From assembly GCA_016169945.1 (NCBI GenBank), contig JADLSH010000158.1:593001-657000 (forward strand): a DNA stretch of 64,000 bases. The letters are read 5' to 3'. The notes under the pieces are model-generated. The model made no database searches and was not told where the DNA came from. It saw only the letters and a list, made by a program, of their open reading frames with translations. Below, in pieces: positions 1 through 10,968 of this stretch. The DNA comes from Trachythela sp. YZ-2020. Lineage: Eukaryota > Cnidaria > Anthozoa > Malacalcyonacea > Clavulariidae. How positions within the stretch are numbered: position 1 is the first letter of the stretch; each line of letters starts with the position of its first letter. Made by a program: the position numbers and the translations under genes.

Positions 1-43
1 TTTCAGCATAAACAATCGAGAGGAATTCCACTAGATTATCTCT

Positions 44-222
44 GATTTCAGTAAGCGTTACGGGGCAGCAGATGGCGGTCAACTGAAGAAATGTTTAAAC
101 TTATAGGAGCAATAAGCTCTAACTACAAGACCTCTACATATGACGAAATAATTAACTTTCTCACTCTGATATAAACAGCCAGTTGTCCACCATCTGCTAC
201 ACAAATAGTGCTTACTGAAACC
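44..222. repeat. Foldback (MITE-like) element
   Basis: The arms at 44-85 and 180-222 are imperfect inverted copies, each reading roughly TTTCAGTAAGC then GCAGATGG then CAACTG, with about 95 bp between them. A third partial copy lies at 24144-24200. It sits 31 bp beyond the katanin stop codon, in what would be its 3' flank. No coding capacity. Confidence 0.55.
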
Positions 223-252
223 CATCTATATCACTTTTGGGCATTTAAACTG

Positions 253-465
<213 letters not shown>

Positions 466-539
466 CTACCGTGCTCTGACTTGAATTGATGTGTTTGAAA
501 ACACATGTAAGTAGAGTTGTGGTTGGTTCTTTCCTGATG

Positions 540-655
540 GCTTTGCCGATGGTTTTTCTCCGAGTGCTCCGGTTTCCTCCCTAACCAAAAACTAACCCTT
601 CCATCTTAGCTATGCTCCGTGATAAGAGATATGTCATATGGTAGCAGCCAGAAAA
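540..655 (+). mobile_element. 3' part of a tRNA-derived SINE
   Basis: Matches the central and 3' part of the fuller SINE at 23341-23640: CTCCGGTTTCCTCCC, then AACTAACCCTTCCATC, then GTCATA(T/C)GGT. The tRNA-like head is missing. Its end touches position 657, where the katanin DGYSGAD exon is cut, so this insertion probably removed the exon's donor side. Confidence 0.7.
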
Positions 656-656
656 G

Positions 657-770
657 CATTATCAGCTCCACTATAACCGTCCATACTTTCAGCAACTTCT
701 TCAACAACAACATTTTCAGCAAGAGCAACATCAAGAAGGCAAATCTTTAGCAGTTCCAATCTTCCCTTGT
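657..770 (-). pseudogene. Katanin p60 exon, AAA small domain (truncated)
   Basis: Minus-strand frame reads KGRLELLKICLLDVAL, then EEVAESMDGYSGADN. In katanin this follows LEKRIYIPLPT and precedes NVCRDAS. The exon stops abruptly after GADN where SINE sequence starts, so the TNVCR codons and donor are gone. The 5' side is also irregular: no AG lies directly before ACAAGGG, and a MITE end (CTAG at 777) is 6 bp away. Both insertions have therefore eaten into its splice sites. Confidence 0.8.
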
Positions 771-776
771 CCCAAA

Positions 777-1072
777 CTAGGCGGAATTTTGCGGGCGGAG
801 CGACATTTTCCGCTACGCGCATGCGTAGAAGCAAGACAGATTGGCGGAATTTTTCCGCTGTTGTGCAAGACTGTGCACTGATCGCTCCGCCAAGAAGTTG
901 AAGGCAGTTCAACTTTTTCGATTTTCCGCGCGTACTATGGACAAAATCAACCAATCACAGTGCGTTGTCCGCTAATCCGCTCGCAAATATTATTGCAGTG
1001 GAAATCATTCGCTTTTTTCCGCCCGGAAAAATTATATCAAAAATTCCGCTCCGCGCACAAAATTCCGCCTAG
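777..1072. repeat. MITE with about 26-bp TIRs
   Basis: The left end CTAGGCGGAATTTTG and the right end CAAAATTCCGCCTAG are inverted copies, matching for about 26 bp with two or three differences and continuing into GCGGAGCG-type subterminal sequence. Length is 296 bp, noncoding and rich in CCGC/GCGG motifs. It lies in the katanin intron beside the truncated exon at 657-770. Confidence 0.65.
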
Positions 1073-1099
1073 TGGAAAACCGGCTTAAAGGCTGATTTC

Positions 1100-1248
1100 C
1101 ATTCAGTGCAAAATGTCGCGCGATCGACTTTTTGCGATCGTTTTCTTTTGAATTATGAGCCCTCGACTGGAACGGATCCGCCCGAGGGCTCATAATTCAA
1201 AGGAAAACGATCGCAAAAGGTCGATCGCGCGACATTTTGCACTGAATG
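1100..1248. repeat. Near-perfect hairpin element
   Basis: The arms at 1100-1165 and 1183-1248 are 66-bp inverted copies with about one mismatch, around a 17-bp loop. Each arm starts CATTCAGTGCAAAATG and contains GATCG-rich sequence. No ORF. A foldback MITE is the simplest reading; transcription would give a long dsRNA stem. Confidence 0.75.
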
Positions 1249-1375
1249 TCAAGTGTTCCAACAGGAAGAGACTTAGATACTTTATGTATACTAGATAGCT
1301 CTATCAGTTCTTAACAGTTTTTCTTAGAGGTCTACTTATTGGTCCAATGTTACACTGTTAATATATCCTGCCCGA

Positions 1376-1419
1376 TTATAATACTAATAATAACAAATTT
1401 ATTTCAAGAGGGTGACACA
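1376..1419 (-). mobile_element. Detached 3' tail of LINE-B
   Basis: On the minus strand this reads GTGTCACCCTCTTG, then AATAAATTTGTTATTATTAG, the kind of sequence that should follow the LINE-B 3' UTR (ending ..GAGGGCCACAAATTTATC.. near 5965). LINE-A lies between the two parts, so it appears to have inserted into the LINE-B 3' UTR. Confidence 0.5.
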
Positions 1420-1625
1420 TTATTATTATTATTATTACATTTAAACACTCCCAAAAGGGTTTTTCAGTGCTTAATTACATGATAAAGTATCTAAACTATA
1501 AAATGTTTTCTAAGATTACTATAAAATGTTATCTAAACTACAAAATGTTATCCAAACTATAAAAACCCCTCCAAGATTGTAGAACTATACTATATATAAA
1601 AACTATTCAAGAACTATTAAAAATG

Positions 1626-4600
1626 TCATTCCTGATCTTCAAAAAATTCTTTTAACAATAAACTTTTAAGTTCATGTTTAAATCGTTGCAAACTAAAATT
1701 ATTGTCTTTCAACCATTCTGGCAAACTGTTCCATATAGATACAGCACGATAGCTAAAAGAACGTTGTCCGGTCGTTGTCCTGCAAAAAGGTATTTGTAAA
1801 TTTCCACTAGTTCTCGTATTCAAATTATGTAGCTGCGATCTTGTCTCAAACATGGAGCACAAATATGATGGAGCCATACCTCTGATACATTTAAAAACCA
1901 TTACGGTGTCTCTAAAACGCAACATGTAACTAACTGGTAACCAGTTTAGCTGTTTTAAAGATGGTGTGATGTGATCGAATTTCCTTTTTCCCGTGACGAT
2001 ACGTGCAGCAAAGTTTTGAACTTTTTGCAATTTTGCAATATTTTTCTTTGATGAATTTGACCATATAGTTGAACAGTAATAGAGTTTACTAAAAACTAAA
2101 GCGTTTATTATACGAAGTAATGTTTTCTTATCAAAAATATGCTTTGCTCTGTTAATTTGACATAGGCTTCCTACACAAGAGGAAACCAATTTAGTAATAT
2201 GCTCGTCGTACTTTAAGCTGCTATCCAATGTAACGCCTAGATCTGTGGCCGAAGTTACAGGAATTAGTTCTTTCCCCAATAAGGAAATTTGAAAATTTGT
2301 AGGTATCTGTTTCAACATGTAACGAGTTTCAAACATGAGCAGTTTCGTTTTCTCTGGATTAATGAGGAGACTATTTAACGAACACCAGGAAGCAACTCTT
2401 TGAAGATCCTCGTTAAGTTTGACAACCGCTGACGTCATTTCGTTGATTGGAAAGGACAGAAAAAGTTTCGAATCATCCACAAACGACTTTAGGGAACATA
2501 CTTTTGGTGCCATCGGTAGATCATTTATATAAATGTTAAATAACATCGGTCCAAGAATCGAACCCTGTGGAACACCATGGGTAATTTCGCGTTCTTCAGA
2601 GAGTGTCGATCCAAGACGCACAGGATACAGGCGTTCTGTCAAATAACTTTTGAACCAACATGTTGCCGTATTTGATACGCCCAACACATTGAGCTTCTTC
2701 AATAGTAACGCATGATCTATACTGTCAAAGGCCTTAGAGAGATCTAATAAAACTATAGCCACGACCTCCTTATCATCCATGGATTTTAAAATCTTGTCCG
2801 ATATTAATAAATTTAATGTTTCGGTTGAGTGCATCTTTTTGTTTCCATTTTGGTGTTCGCTTAAACATTTCTTCTGTGTCGTGTAGTCGGTTAACTGTTC
2901 TAAAGCCACACGCTCGCAAATCTTTGATGCTGCCGATAACAAGGAAATCGGACGATTATTATTTGCTATTTCATAGTCACCCTCTTTTAACAATGGAATG
3001 ACTTCCGATAACTTCCACGCAGTGGGAAACGTGGATTCTCGCAACGAGCAGTTTACAATGTCCGTAAGGGGATGAAGAATGTAGGGCAAAGCATCTTTGA
3101 TCAAAGACATGGAAACCTTATCTGGTCCGGGAGCCTTATTGGATGGAAACGAGTACACGATTCTGCGAATCACGTCACAGGATACAGGATGAAAGTGAAA
3201 TTTGTCGTCTTCTGCACAAGGGTCAAACGGTATTTCAAGAGAAGTTCTTGGAAGATCATATGTAATAGCCATAGCTCTCGAATCTACAGACGCTTTTGCC
3301 CCAACCGAGGTAAAGAAATCATTAAATTCATTTGCCAACTCACTAACATTCCGAGAATACACTGGACGTGATATTTCTTTCCTAGGAATACATTCTCTAA
3401 TAATTTTCCACAAGGAGTTATTGTTGTTATTGTTGTTATTGATTTTATTATGTACAAACTTTCTTTCGGCTTCTCTCAATTTTTCTTTAACCTGATTCTT
3501 ATACGATCGATATCTGTCCCAGTCCAAAGCCTGACCAGTTTCACGAGCGATTCTGTGAAATATTTTTCTCGTTTTCATCATTTCAACAATTTCCCTATCG
3601 ACAAAAGGGCACAAACGACGTTTGATCTTTATAGTCTTTATAGGAGCATGCATGTTTAAAACATTCAGAAATTTTTGATTAAAATTATCTGTTTTTTGGT
3701 TAATATCATTATCAATAGAGTTTTCCTGCCAGGTAATTTGTGCCAAATCTCTGGTAAATCGTTCAGGGGAGTAATTCTTGTGACTTCTTGTGACTATATA
3801 ACCAGGCAATTGTTTTGGTAATTTAAGTTTTAATATTGAATAAACCAGGTAATGGTCACTAATATGCGTCACTTCAACACCACTTTTCTCAACCAAACTT
3901 GTATTTGATGCCAGGATCACATCAATGAGAGAGGAGGACTGCAAAGTCACTCTAGTAGGTTCTTTAATGAGTTGTGATAAGTTCAAACTGTTGCACATTT
4001 CATTCAGCGCTTCAGATTCTGGACTGACTTTTAATAAATTGCAATTTAAGTCACCCGCTACAAATATATCTTTTCTAAAGGTAAGAGCATACGAGTAATT
4101 GTCCATAAAATCCTCCACAAGACATGAAACTGGACAATCCGGCGGTCTATAGGCAACACATAGTAAAAACGATTTCATTTTTTTGTGTTGAATTTGCAGC
4201 CATACTTGATGAAAACCCGCTGATGAGATTACAGATATGTCCTTTATAATCTTAGTTTTCAAGGAAGTGCGAGTAAAGACACAAACGCCTCCTCCTTGTT
4301 TATTGAGGCGCTCTAGACGTGACAACGTATAACCTTCAATTTCGACTTCTGAATTTCGGACCGTTGAATTAAGCCATGATTCCGATATTGTTAAAATATC
4401 ATACTGTTGTTCATGTGTTAATTGTCTCAACTGTATTAAGTTGTCTCTATTTTTTAACGATCTAACATTTAAATGGGCAAGAATAAGTCTTGAACTTTGA
4501 TAGCGGTTTTGTACATTCGAACGTACGTTAAGATTAGTTTGTATCGGATTGTTAGTGCATTGGTTGTTTGCTTTAATGGAAATACAATTTGAGGGATTAT

Positions 4601-4676
4601 GTCTTCTAGGGAAATCACTTAATAATGATAGCGGAACCAGTTTATTGATTGGTATTTCCACTTGGGATGCGTACAA
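1626..4676 (-). CDS. LINE-A ORF2: APE-type endonuclease + reverse transcriptase
   Basis: A 1016-aa ORF without internal stops. Residues about 64-290 form an exonuclease-endonuclease-phosphatase domain (LAHLNVRSLKN, ISESWLN, GGGVCVF, GDLNCNLL, SDHYLVYS), which nicks the target DNA. Residues about 480-760 hold the reverse transcriptase: NKAPGPDKV, RPISLLSAASKICERV, LLDLSKAFDSIDH, HGVPQGSILGPMLFNIYIND, and the catalytic box FVDD in place of the commoner YADD/FADD. The C-terminus (GVTLDSSLKYDEHI, SIWNSLPEWL) is typical of the L2/CR1 group. Its start overlaps the ORF1 region by 58 bp in another frame, so reinitiation or frameshifting may drive translation. No RNase H domain seen. It could still be active. 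Confidence 0.9.
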   Translation of the reverse strand: MYASQVEIPINKLVPLSLLSDFPRRHNPSNCISIKANNQCTNNPIQTNLNVRSNVQNRYQSSRLILAHLNVRSLKNRDNLIQLRQLTHEQQYDILTISESWLNSTVRNSEVEIEGYTLSRLERLNKQGGGVCVFTRTSLKTKIIKDISVISSAGFHQVWLQIQHKKMKSFLLCVAYRPPDCPVSCLVEDFMDNYSYALTFRKDIFVAGDLNCNLLKVSPESEALNEMCNSLNLSQLIKEPTRVTLQSSSLIDVILASNTSLVEKSGVEVTHISDHYLVYSILKLKLPKQLPGYIVTRSHKNYSPERFTRDLAQITWQENSIDNDINQKTDNFNQKFLNVLNMHAPIKTIKIKRRLCPFVDREIVEMMKTRKIFHRIARETGQALDWDRYRSYKNQVKEKLREAERKFVHNKINNNNNNNNSLWKIIRECIPRKEISRPVYSRNVSELANEFNDFFTSVGAKASVDSRAMAITYDLPRTSLEIPFDPCAEDDKFHFHPVSCDVIRRIVYSFPSNKAPGPDKVSMSLIKDALPYILHPLTDIVNCSLRESTFPTAWKLSEVIPLLKEGDYEIANNNRPISLLSAASKICERVALEQLTDYTTQKKCLSEHQNGNKKMHSTETLNLLISDKILKSMDDKEVVAIVLLDLSKAFDSIDHALLLKKLNVLGVSNTATCWFKSYLTERLYPVRLGSTLSEEREITHGVPQGSILGPMLFNIYINDLPMAPKVCSLKSFVDDSKLFLSFPINEMTSAVVKLNEDLQRVASWCSLNSLLINPEKTKLLMFETRYMLKQIPTNFQISLLGKELIPVTSATDLGVTLDSSLKYDEHITKLVSSCVGSLCQINRAKHIFDKKTLLRIINALVFSKLYYCSTIWSNSSKKNIAKLQKVQNFAARIVTGKRKFDHITPSLKQLNWLPVSYMLRFRDTVMVFKCIRGMAPSYLCSMFETRSQLHNLNTRTSGNLQIPFCRTTTGQRSFSYRAVSIWNSLPEWLKDNNFSLQRFKHELKSLLLKEFFEDQE

Positions 4677-5927
4677 AAATCCGCTTCGCTGTTTTGTTTA
4701 GGTTTGCCATTCCCAGATTTACACTTTCGTTCATATTGCGGTAAAGGTACATCATTACCAGTGCAGTAATTATTAACGACAAGGTTCCGATCTTTTGTTC
4801 TTCGAATTGATTTTGCATGACTTTTCCTCGGTTGTTCTCCGAGTCTGGTAATACGAACTGGGATTTGATTGTAATTATGTGTGCCACCGTATTTCCCGGG
4901 CGTATGACTTTGGGATTTAAAATTACATAGCTGAGAGGATTCTATTGAATTCCCCTCAAGATTTTCCACAAAGGAAAATTCATGCATAGTTGGACAATTA
5001 ACCGCTAACGAATTTTCATTACCGTGATATACAGTATTTTGCGGTAAAGTGTTTTTGAGATGGTTTTCCAAAGCATCAGCACTTTGAATCGCGGCTTCGA
5101 ATGTTTCGGAGTCCAAATCCGATTGGTGGCATTTCTCCCTAAGGTTGATAGATCGGTTCTCACGAGACAAGCCTTGAGGGCGAGTTGTTATATAGTTGTT
5201 TACATATTCGGGCTCACTCGGCTTTTGTTCACTATTGTGAGCATTTCTATTATTATAATATATAGTATCGTCCCAACTCAGGGCTGGACGTTTGGGTTGA
5301 ACAGTCAATGACTTTTAATAAACACGAAGCCGAATTTACAACATGTTTATCCAACCTTTCTCGCATGTCATGCACTTCCTTTCTAAGTTGAATTACTACA
5401 TCGCTAAGTTTTCCCACCTTGTGATCATTAACTTTAACATCATTTTGCGATATCACTTGCTCCAATTTAATACCTTCCAGATCGACAGACAACTCACTAC
5501 ATTTACACGTCGGAGGAACAGCGGCAAACGCAGCTACCGGATTCGCACTTTGTTCATCATATTTAAATTCTTGAATGTCACAGAATTTCATACAAAAGGT
5601 CCGTTTGATCTTTTGGGAATCTGTACCTTCGAAATTAAGAAGCTTTTTGCCTTTCCTCCACGTAATGCGAAACGATTCTCCAATAAATACTTTTCTATCT
5701 CCACCAGGTTGATCCCACACACCTTGAAGGTTCATATCGTTGCACACAAACGACTTTAGTGATGCAAAATCCCCTGTCCAAGTTAGTTTTAGTTTGCTTT
5801 TTGATAGCGAGTCATCTTGCTCATTACTTAATCTTGTTTTATTAGTCGAATTACAGATTTGAGAATGCTTTTGTAGCGACAAAGAGCTAATTTCTGAAGA
5901 GCACTCATTTGTCTGACCGCTCGCCAT
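4619..5927 (-). pseudogene. LINE-A ORF1 region (nucleic-acid-binding/coiled-coil protein), one frameshift
   Basis: Two overlapping minus-strand frames: 5927-5253 (224 aa) and 5308-4619 (229 aa). The first starts MASGQTNECSSEI, has a Trp/Lys-rich middle (KLTWTGDFASL, FRITWRKGKKLL), a CKC motif, and a heptad-like segment (LSDVVIQLRKEVHDMRERL) suiting a coiled coil. The second is Asn/Ser-rich with basic stretches (KSIRRTKDR). Together they would make an ORF1 protein of about 430 aa, the RNA-binding partner of ORF2 in LINE ribonucleoproteins. Whether the frame change is a mutation or programmed cannot be told from one copy. Confidence 0.6.
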
Positions 5928-5945
5928 CTTGAATATCTAATTTAT

Positions 5946-8273
5946 ATCATATCAGCGTAACAGCGATTTGCTGATAAATTTGTGGCCCTCAAAGTTACCT
6001 AAATACAATGAGATATAAGTTAGCTATGACAAAAATAGTTACATTAGTATATAGAGAAAAATTATGTAAGAAATTATGTACAATTTAAAACTTCAAAGCG
6101 GTCAATGCCTTTATAAGTTTCTCTAAAATAGTTTTTAAGAGATAACTTAAACGAGGAGAGACTTGGTTTACGTTTGATTTCTGGCGGAAGGCAATTCCAG
6201 AATTTTATCCTCGTCACCGTAAATGTTCTACCTCCTTCCGTTAACCGATTAAATTTAGGGCAGACTAAGTTTAGCTTTCCATGCCTTGTTTCTCTACCAT
6301 GTATCGAGTAGTTAGTTGGTAATAAACTATCAATGTATCCTGGCGTTTGGCCATGCAAACTCTTATATATGAGTGAACATTTATTGATCTTTATTTCATC
6401 TTCAAAAACTCATTAATAATTCATGAAGAAAATTCAAAAGAAATACATATTTAATGAGTGTCTTTATGTACTATCATAGAATAGGAAATGACTAGAAGGG
6501 CCACTTCAGGCCGAACCTTTGAAGTTTTTGACGCTGCGCATGTCGCATTACGCATGTTCATTACCATTATTCCAGCCAGTCAATTGCATTTTCTGACCAA
6601 TAAATACGCTGAACTGGCTGGTCCGCCATTATTCTGGCCAGATAACTGCATAAAAATAGGGTGTCACGTTGCACTGCTGAGTGGCCTTTCTGGGTATTTC
6701 CCATTCTGTGGTACTATTTAAAACACGAGCAGGAGTGCTTTATCAGAATATAAAACGCGAGGCGAAGCCGAGTGTTTTATATCTGATAAAGCACGAACTG
6801 GGAATGGTTTAAATAGTACATAAAAATGTATCCAACCTAATTTGGTAAAATTATTAATAGATCTAGAAAATCTATCAGTTCGTAAAATTACTCGAGCTGC
6901 CCTCTTCTGTAGTTTAAAAATTCTATGTAAGTCTGCAGTTGAGCAACAACTCCATACTGTGCTACCATATATATCATGGCATTATAAAACAGAATTCTCT
7001 CTTTTAATGGTAAATATGTTCGTAGTTTCTTCAGAAGTCCCATTTTCTTAGACAGTTTGTTTGTTAGCTTGTCTACATGGTGCTTAAAAGTAAGGTTTTC
7101 GTCAAATGTGACACCCAACAATTTACGGCTTGGGACCTGATCAATATTCTCATTACTGGCAGTGACGTTCAGAGTTAAACTTTGTAGTCGAGATTGCAAC
7201 CGGTGACCAGTTATAACTATTGATTTGGTTTTTGTGGCGTTCAATACCATGCGGTTTTCATCAGACCAGTTACAGACTTCGACTATGTCCTGTTGATCAG
7301 ACCGGACTGAAATTCAGTCGGGGCTTTGGTAAAATGAGCACTAGCACAGAGCGTGGTATCGTCAGCACATACATCCATGGTCGAGTTCGAGATACGGGAA
7401 GGTAGATCATTTATGAATATTAAAAATAACAATGGGCCCAAAATACTCCCTTGAGGGACACCATGAGTGGCTTACAAATGTGTTGATTTGCACCCATTTA
7501 TTTCAACATACTGCTTACGATGCGACAAGTAATTTCTAAAAAGTTGTAGATTTACATCATCAACTCCACATACGTTTAATTTGGCAAGTAACAATTCATG
7601 GTCAATTAGATCGAATGCTTTGCTATAATCCACGAGGATTAGAGCACTAACATTGTTTTTGTCAAGATAATATTTGGTCCAGAAGGCGTATTTAGGCTGT
7701 TTCGGTTGAATTATGTCTTCGGAAACCCGACTGTAAGCCGTATAGTAGGTTATTAGTTGTCAGATGGGTATATAGTACTTCGTAAATATGTCTCTCATAT
7801 AGTTTCGACAGGATCGGGAGAATTGATATAGGGCGACAGTTAAGTTTATTCTTTCTACTTCCTCGATTTTTGAAGATGGGAATTACTTTGTCAATCTTCC
7901 ACTTTGATGGAAATGAACTTGTGGATATCCAATAGTTAATGAGCCTAGCCACTGAAGTCGATATGGCTGGGGTGGGCAATCATTAGTATTCTAGAACTAA
8001 GCACGTCGGCACCTGTTGCTTTGTTTACCAGCATACTCTCGAGTGACTTGAGAACTTTGTCAGGAGTGATTTGAGGGATTTCGAAATTAACTATACCAGA
8101 TTTCACGCCAATGGCATTTGCCAGCATTTCTTTGCAGAAAGTGCTCGTTTTGTTAATAGATGCTAATAGGCGTTGCGGTTGGTTAACAAAATTGTGCTAG
8201 CATCAGTGATTAGCTCGTCATTTTCATTCAATTGCTGGACACTGCGATTTTCCTCCTTGAAAATAGCAATACC
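5946..8273 (-). pseudogene. LINE-B: 5'-truncated, decayed non-LTR retrotransposon
   Basis: Minus-strand pieces in order: FKEENRSVQQLNENDE (about 8260-8215), PQITPDKVLKSLESM and KATGADVLSSRIL (8127-7985), INYWISTSSFPSKWK and NCRPISILPILSKLYE (7979-7692), GVPQGSILGPLLFLIFIND (near 7460-7405), CADDTTLC as the catalytic box (near 7365-7340), the RT thumb SRKLLGVTFDENLTF (7250-6888), and the C-terminus FWNCLPPEIKR (6358-6074). Frameshifts separate the pieces and a 420-bp MITE interrupts the C-terminal part. The endonuclease domain is missing: the copy stops where the TIR transposon begins. The family differs from LINE-A. Confidence 0.8.
6401..6820. repeat. MITE inserted in LINE-B, with internal palindrome
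   Basis: LINE-B codons run ..LGWIHFY up to 6821 and resume DEIKINKCSLIYK from 6400, so the 420 bp between are an insertion. One end is TTCAAAAACTCATTAATAA; the other is a palindrome at 6711-6820 (GTACTATTTAAA .. TTTAAATAGTAC, arms about 45 bp). The first end recurs at 32673-32698, which identifies a dispersed family. Confidence 0.7.
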
Positions 8274-8395
8274 ATACATCGATTCGAAAAAGAGCTGTCA
8301 AGTCTGGAGGACTGTGGCGAGTTACACGAAAACGAGGCTAGTCAGGTTAATTTTTCGCGCGAAAATTTTGAAATTGTTTATATTTTTTAAAGAAC

Positions 8396-9604
8396 ATGGC
8401 CTCATCAGGTTTTGATAACTTTGACGTAGAATTAACCGAAGAGGATATTCCCGGTGCTTCCTTAGCTGGAAGAATACCTTCTAAGCTAAAGATGAACGAG
8501 CTTCGTTTTTGGTTAAAATGTCGTGGTGATTCGTGCAAAGGCCTTAAAACGAAGGCGCCATTCGTAAAACGGTAAGCTTAAAAAATTCTACATGTGTCAA
8601 TATGGACTCGATTTCGCGATTTTGCGCTTTGTTGATATTATGTTTTGGTTTTTCATTGAAGGGTTGACGAGTATTTAAAATCAGGCCGTGACAAGAGCAT
8701 CGTTGACCCCGACGAAAACAAGATATTTTCGAAAAGAAAAGCGAGAAAACAAACTTCCCAAGAAATCGAACCGGATACTAACGAATTGGAAAACACATTA
8801 AATACAAGTCGAGTTATCTACCCGACTACCAGTTGGTCGACTTCTCTGAGTCGTATGCTTTTATTTACTCGTGCAGAGATGAACTTGCATATCTCAAAAT
8901 CTGGCAAGTCCTTCGATCCACATAGCAAAAATCATAGCTGAATGATATTGAAAAGAAAACAAGGGCTCAATCCCAGTCTGCAGAATGGAAATGTGAAAGA
9001 AAGTACAGGTTAACTGCCTCAAACTTTGGACTTATCACTAAAAGGAAAAGAAATCATGATTCCCTTGCAAATAACTTGCTAAATCCAAAGCACTTTAATT
9101 CAAAGTACACAGCCCATGGCAACAAGTATGAGTCAACTGCATTGCAACAATACCAGAAATATATGCATGCAATTGGAAAACATGTAGTGTTATTCAAATC
9201 AAGGTTTGTTGTATGCAAAGATGCACCTTTTCTTGGAGCTTCTCCAGATGGGAAAGTTATTGATGCAGGATGCTGTGAACCCTATGGTCTTCTCGAGGTA
9301 AAATGCCCTGTGACAAAATACAGGGTAACTCCTTTAGATGCCTGTTCAGATCCAAAGTTTTGTTCACACGAAGTTGCTGGAAAACCACAACTCAAGCATG
9401 ACCATGATTACTATGCTCAGATACAAGGTCAGCTAGGAGTAACACAAGCGAAGTGGTGTGATTTTGTTATATATACTGACAAGGGACTCAGCATTGAGAG
9501 AATTAAATATGATCACCAGTCCTGGATATATGAAAAATATATTGCAGTCGTATTACTTTGATCATTTCATCAATTTGGCAACTACTGAATACAATACACA
9601 ATAG
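8396..9604 (+). pseudogene. SAP-domain + YqaJ-type exonuclease gene of the TIR transposon
   Basis: Exon 1 (8396-8571) starts MASSGFDNFDVELTEED and runs through a SAP-like DNA-binding motif (KMNELRFWLKCRGDS, then LKTKAPFVKRVDEYL), ending at a GTAAGC donor. Exon 2 begins at 8662 in the matching phase. It meets a stop at about 8939, after which the frame resumes with LNDIEKKTR and a YqaJ-like domain: GNKYESTALQQY, GASPDGK, LLEVKCP and YYAQIQGQLGVTQ, the usual metal-binding nuclease motifs of the lambda-exonuclease fold. The middle region often found between SAP and YqaJ seems deleted. A 1-nt shift near 9556 breaks the C-terminus. The likely role is processing DNA ends during transposition (inference). 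Confidence 0.75.
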
Positions 9605-10126
9605 CTAACTACTAATACTTATAGCTTTGTGAGTGCTGATCTTTTGTTTGACATAGTACTTAAAGGCACAGTAGTTCCTTTTGAGCAATGTGTTTTAGGA
9701 AGCATTTTTGTTGTCTAGATTTAGTCAATTTTGAATCTGAACATTAACAATAAGTTAATTCAATTAACCTTTGTCGGCAGGTAACTAAAACAGATTGCTC
9801 AAAAGGTGCTACTGTGTCTTTAAGGACAGTGTATGTGCACTAATGTTATTTGTAATCCATGCAACACAAAGAAGTTTTAAATTTAGCCCATTTGTTTCAT
9901 TTAATTGCAATAGCATTATTACATTCATAACTTTGATTCATTTGCATTTTAAATTTACAGTAATCATTTAATTATATTTACACTCAAAATATTTTATAAA
10001 TGCATAAAGTATTCTCAATAAATAATATATTTAAAATAATAATTATTAAATTCATAATAATATATAACAAATTGATTAATTTACCTGAACATTTCCACAC
10101 AAATACAGTTCCCATAATTTCAGAAA

Positions 10127-10963
10127 TTATATGCTGATAAGTTTGTCTTGTGCATTGCACAGAAATGCACATATGGACCACATTTGATTCACAAGTCCAA
10201 ATGAGCTAAGGGGTACTACCCCACTCCAAATCTTGTAGTTTTTAATGCGATTTATAGCCCTTTCAACATGAATTCGCACACTAGCAATTTGCTGTGTGTG
10301 GATAACATCTTCAGCACCCATTTGGGAATTCTGGCCAAGGAATGGCGGTATATTCAGGGTTGTCCCCAATGGTAGAAGATCTTGTATGGTGAATCCTTTA
10401 TCAGCCATAACTGTATCACCGTCAACAAAAGCTTGGTCAAGGAAACCACTTCGAATCGTGATCTCCCGGTCAGATATAGACCCTGTGTATAGCTGGCTTA
10501 TAAAAGTAATGGCTCCACTTGGTGCTATCCCTATCAATCCCTTAAGCGTTGTGTGGTTCTTATAAGAACTGAACAGTTCACCATTCAATAATAAACTGCC
10601 CGGCATCTCACAACTTATTTCGGTGCAGTCTATTATGACACGGGTGTTTGGATATTTTTCTTTAAATACATCAGGCATAGTGTCTTGCACAAGTTGCTTT
10701 GATGACCAGAGGTTAATTTGACCAAACTTTAAGTACATAAAGTTGATCCAGGCTGTCAAACTTCTGCTTACACTGGATGATGCGACACCAAACAAGTGTG
10801 ATAAATGCAGTATTGAAAAACCTCTGCGTAACCTACGCAACACCATAAAATATTCTTCGATTGGTTTAAGCTTCTTTGGCCTTCCCTTCTTTCTCTCACC
10901 ATTTTCCTTCTCTGGTTCACCATCGCCGATGGCAACATAAAAATCATTTGGTTTTTCCCTCAC
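10127..10963 (-). pseudogene. DDE superfamily (Harbinger/ISL2EU-like) transposase, catalytic part
   Basis: A 278-aa frame on the minus strand. An N-terminal helix-turn-helix (RGFSILHLSHLFGVASSSV) is followed by a DDE_4-type core: first Asp in VIIDCTEISCEMP, second in TVMADKGF, and Glu in IHVERAINRIKNYKIW. All three acidic residues are present. The frame is cut from the THAP/coiled-coil part by a frameshift near 10966, where continuous reading would give WGNIRYVREKPNDFY. It acts on the element's TIRs in the nucleus. It is convergent with the YqaJ gene. Confidence 0.85.
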
Positions 10964-10968
10964 ATACC

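Larger units (their letters stand above)
1420..5945 (-). mobile_element. LINE-A: near full-length L2/CR1-like non-LTR retrotransposon
   Basis: The minus-strand element has a short 5' leader, an ORF1 region (5927 to 4619, one frameshift), a complete endonuclease-reverse transcriptase ORF2 (4676 to 1626), a 3' UTR of about 190 bp and a terminal (TAA)n tail near 1420-1437. It is nested in the LINE-B tail, which is itself in the katanin intron. The intact 1016-codon ORF2 makes it the youngest-looking LINE here. Confidence 0.8.

Noticed and set aside
634..954. 106-codon minus-strand frame as one small gene
   Set aside because: Only its 3' half is coding (a katanin exon); the 5' half is MITE sequence read through by chance.
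2816..3659. Plus-strand frames opposite LINE-A ORF2
   Set aside because: Antisense shadows of the reverse transcriptase frame.
8939..9604. YqaJ recombinase as evidence of a virus or prophage
   Set aside because: It lies inside TIRs with a DDE transposase, the known setting for eukaryotic PHIS elements; no viral structural or replication genes are present.
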